From assembly GCA_016711265.1 (NCBI GenBank), contig JADJTI010000005.1, positions 1-64,000 on the forward strand: DNA of 64,000 nucleotides. The letters are read 5' to 3'. The position numbers were made by a program, and so were the translations under genes. The notes under the pieces were generated by a model. That model did not search any database and was not told the DNA's origin. It worked only from the letters and a program-made list of their open reading frames with translations. Below, one piece after another: positions 63,361 to 64,000 of this stretch. The DNA is from Austwickia sp. (GTDB lineage: Bacteria > Actinomycetota > Actinomycetes > Actinomycetales > Dermatophilaceae). How positions within the stretch are numbered: position 1 is the first letter of the stretch; the number at the start of each line of letters is the position of its first letter.

Positions 63361-64000
63361 TCGGCGTCCATCGGGATCAGCATTCCGTCGAACAGGCTGA
63401 TGATCGCGTCAGCGATGGCGTCAGCGGCCTCGTAGGGCAGCATGTGTCCCCGGCCCGGCAGCACGGTGAGCTCGGCGTGCGGGATCTCGGCCTTGAGCGC
63501 CTCGGAATGTGCCACGGGGATGAGCCGGTCGCGGGTGCCGGAAAGAATGTGCGTCGGTACGTCGACGAAGTGCGCCAACGCCTCCACCTCGTGGTGATCG
63601 GCCAACGCGGTGAAGAACTTGCCGATGGTGGGCATCTTGGTGCGCTGGATCTGGCGGACAGCGTGCTTGACGTCGTCCTTATTGGGGCGTTGCCCGAAGA
63701 TCAGCCGTCCCTGCGCCAACACCGGCACCAACTGGTGCGGGGCGATCCGGGGCGCGTGCGACGCCACGAACATGATCAGGCCCTCCAGCGGTACCGGGGA
63801 ACGGCCCTCGATGGAGGCGGCCGTGGAGGCCAGCACGGTGCCGCGGACGCGGTCGGCCAGGTCCTGGTGGTGCAGCCCGGCGAACGCCATGATCGACATC
63901 CCGCCCATCGAGTGACCGGCGAGCACCAACGGCCCTTCGGGCGTCGTTGTCTGGATGACGCGGTACAGGTCCTCGCCGAGGACCCGGACCGAGGGGGTGG
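63342..64000 (-). CDS. Alpha/beta hydrolase, C-terminal part (5' end outside window)
   Basis: The frame is open from the right edge (V-R-V-L-G-E-D-L-Y-R-V-I) to the TAG at 63342-63344, so the N-terminus lies outside the window. The visible 219 codons include the nucleophile elbow A-G-H-S-M-G-G-M with the catalytic Ser, the acid in T-H-I-L-S-G-T-R-D-R-L, and the histidine in P-G-R-G-H-M-L-P-Y-E-A. Substrate unknown. Convergent with guaB, overlapping its last 19 bp. Confidence 0.9.
   Translation of the reverse strand, partial: TPSVRVLGEDLYRVIQTTTPEGPLVLAGHSMGGMSIMAFAGLHHQDLADRVRGTVLASTAASIEGRSPVPLEGLIMFVASHAPRIAPHQLVPVLAQGRLIFGQRPNKDDVKHAVRQIQRTKMPTIGKFFTALADHHEVEALAHFVDVPTHILSGTRDRLIPVAHSEALKAEIPHAELTVLPGRGHMLPYEAADAIADAIISLFDGMLIPMDADYERAV

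Overview
This is a high-GC (roughly 70%) chromosomal window from an actinobacterium (Actinomycetota). The evidence is the 32-residue ribosomal protein bS22, a WhiB3-type Fe-S regulator, the gene order groES-groEL-whiB-sigD-(anti-sigma)-guaB known from mycobacteria, hemes made by a hemA-hemC-hemD/cobA-hemB-hemL cluster joined to a ResA/CcdA/ResB/CcsB cytochrome c maturation cluster, menaquinone genes, many GTG starts and several TANNNT -10 boxes placed 6-7 nt before start codons (leaderless transcripts). I cannot fix the genus. Gene content is mostly core metabolism; I see no phage, IS element, CRISPR array, tRNA or rRNA.

Layout. 1-6100: the end of an unknown gene, then on the minus strand a nitric-oxide defence set (quinol NO reductase, RIC-type Fe-S repair protein, a 5'-truncated NsrR/Rrf2 regulator), a methyltransferase and a cysteine-rich protein. 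6200-10800: a two-component system coupled to a small acidic membrane protein, a secreted repeat protein and a Ppx/GppA phosphatase. 11100-16350: sugar isomerase-like protein, proline dehydrogenase homologue, ProC, GNAT, AcuC deacetylase, bS22. 16490-31090: epimerase, acyltransferase, glutaredoxin-like protein, the heme cluster with a MarR gene inside it, phosphoglycerate-mutase-like protein and the cytochrome c maturation operon. 31190-46590: menA, menE, menB and menC scattered among a short-chain dehydrogenase, an L,D-transpeptidase, a NarL-type two-component system, a DUF418 membrane protein, phosphate acetyltransferase and a GH31 glycosidase.

46720-54100 is the most unusual region: a tightly packed four-gene operon encoding a BcsB-like secreted/membrane protein, a polytopic GT-C transferase, a family-2 processive glycosyltransferase with an N-terminal MshEN-like (c-di-GMP-binding) domain, and a membrane GGDEF-EAL protein with both signature motifs intact. 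I read it as a c-di-GMP-controlled envelope or exopolysaccharide synthase, reminiscent of enterobacterial NfrB systems but with a different gene set.

54140-64000: a methyltransferase, a trehalose-synthase (TreT)-like gene ruined by a 474-bp almost pure G block plus a one-base frameshift (both probably sequencing/assembly artefacts), groES-groEL behind two CIRCE operators, whiB, an ECF sigma factor of SigD type with its RsdA-like anti-sigma factor, guaB, and the C-terminal part of an alpha/beta hydrolase running off the right edge.
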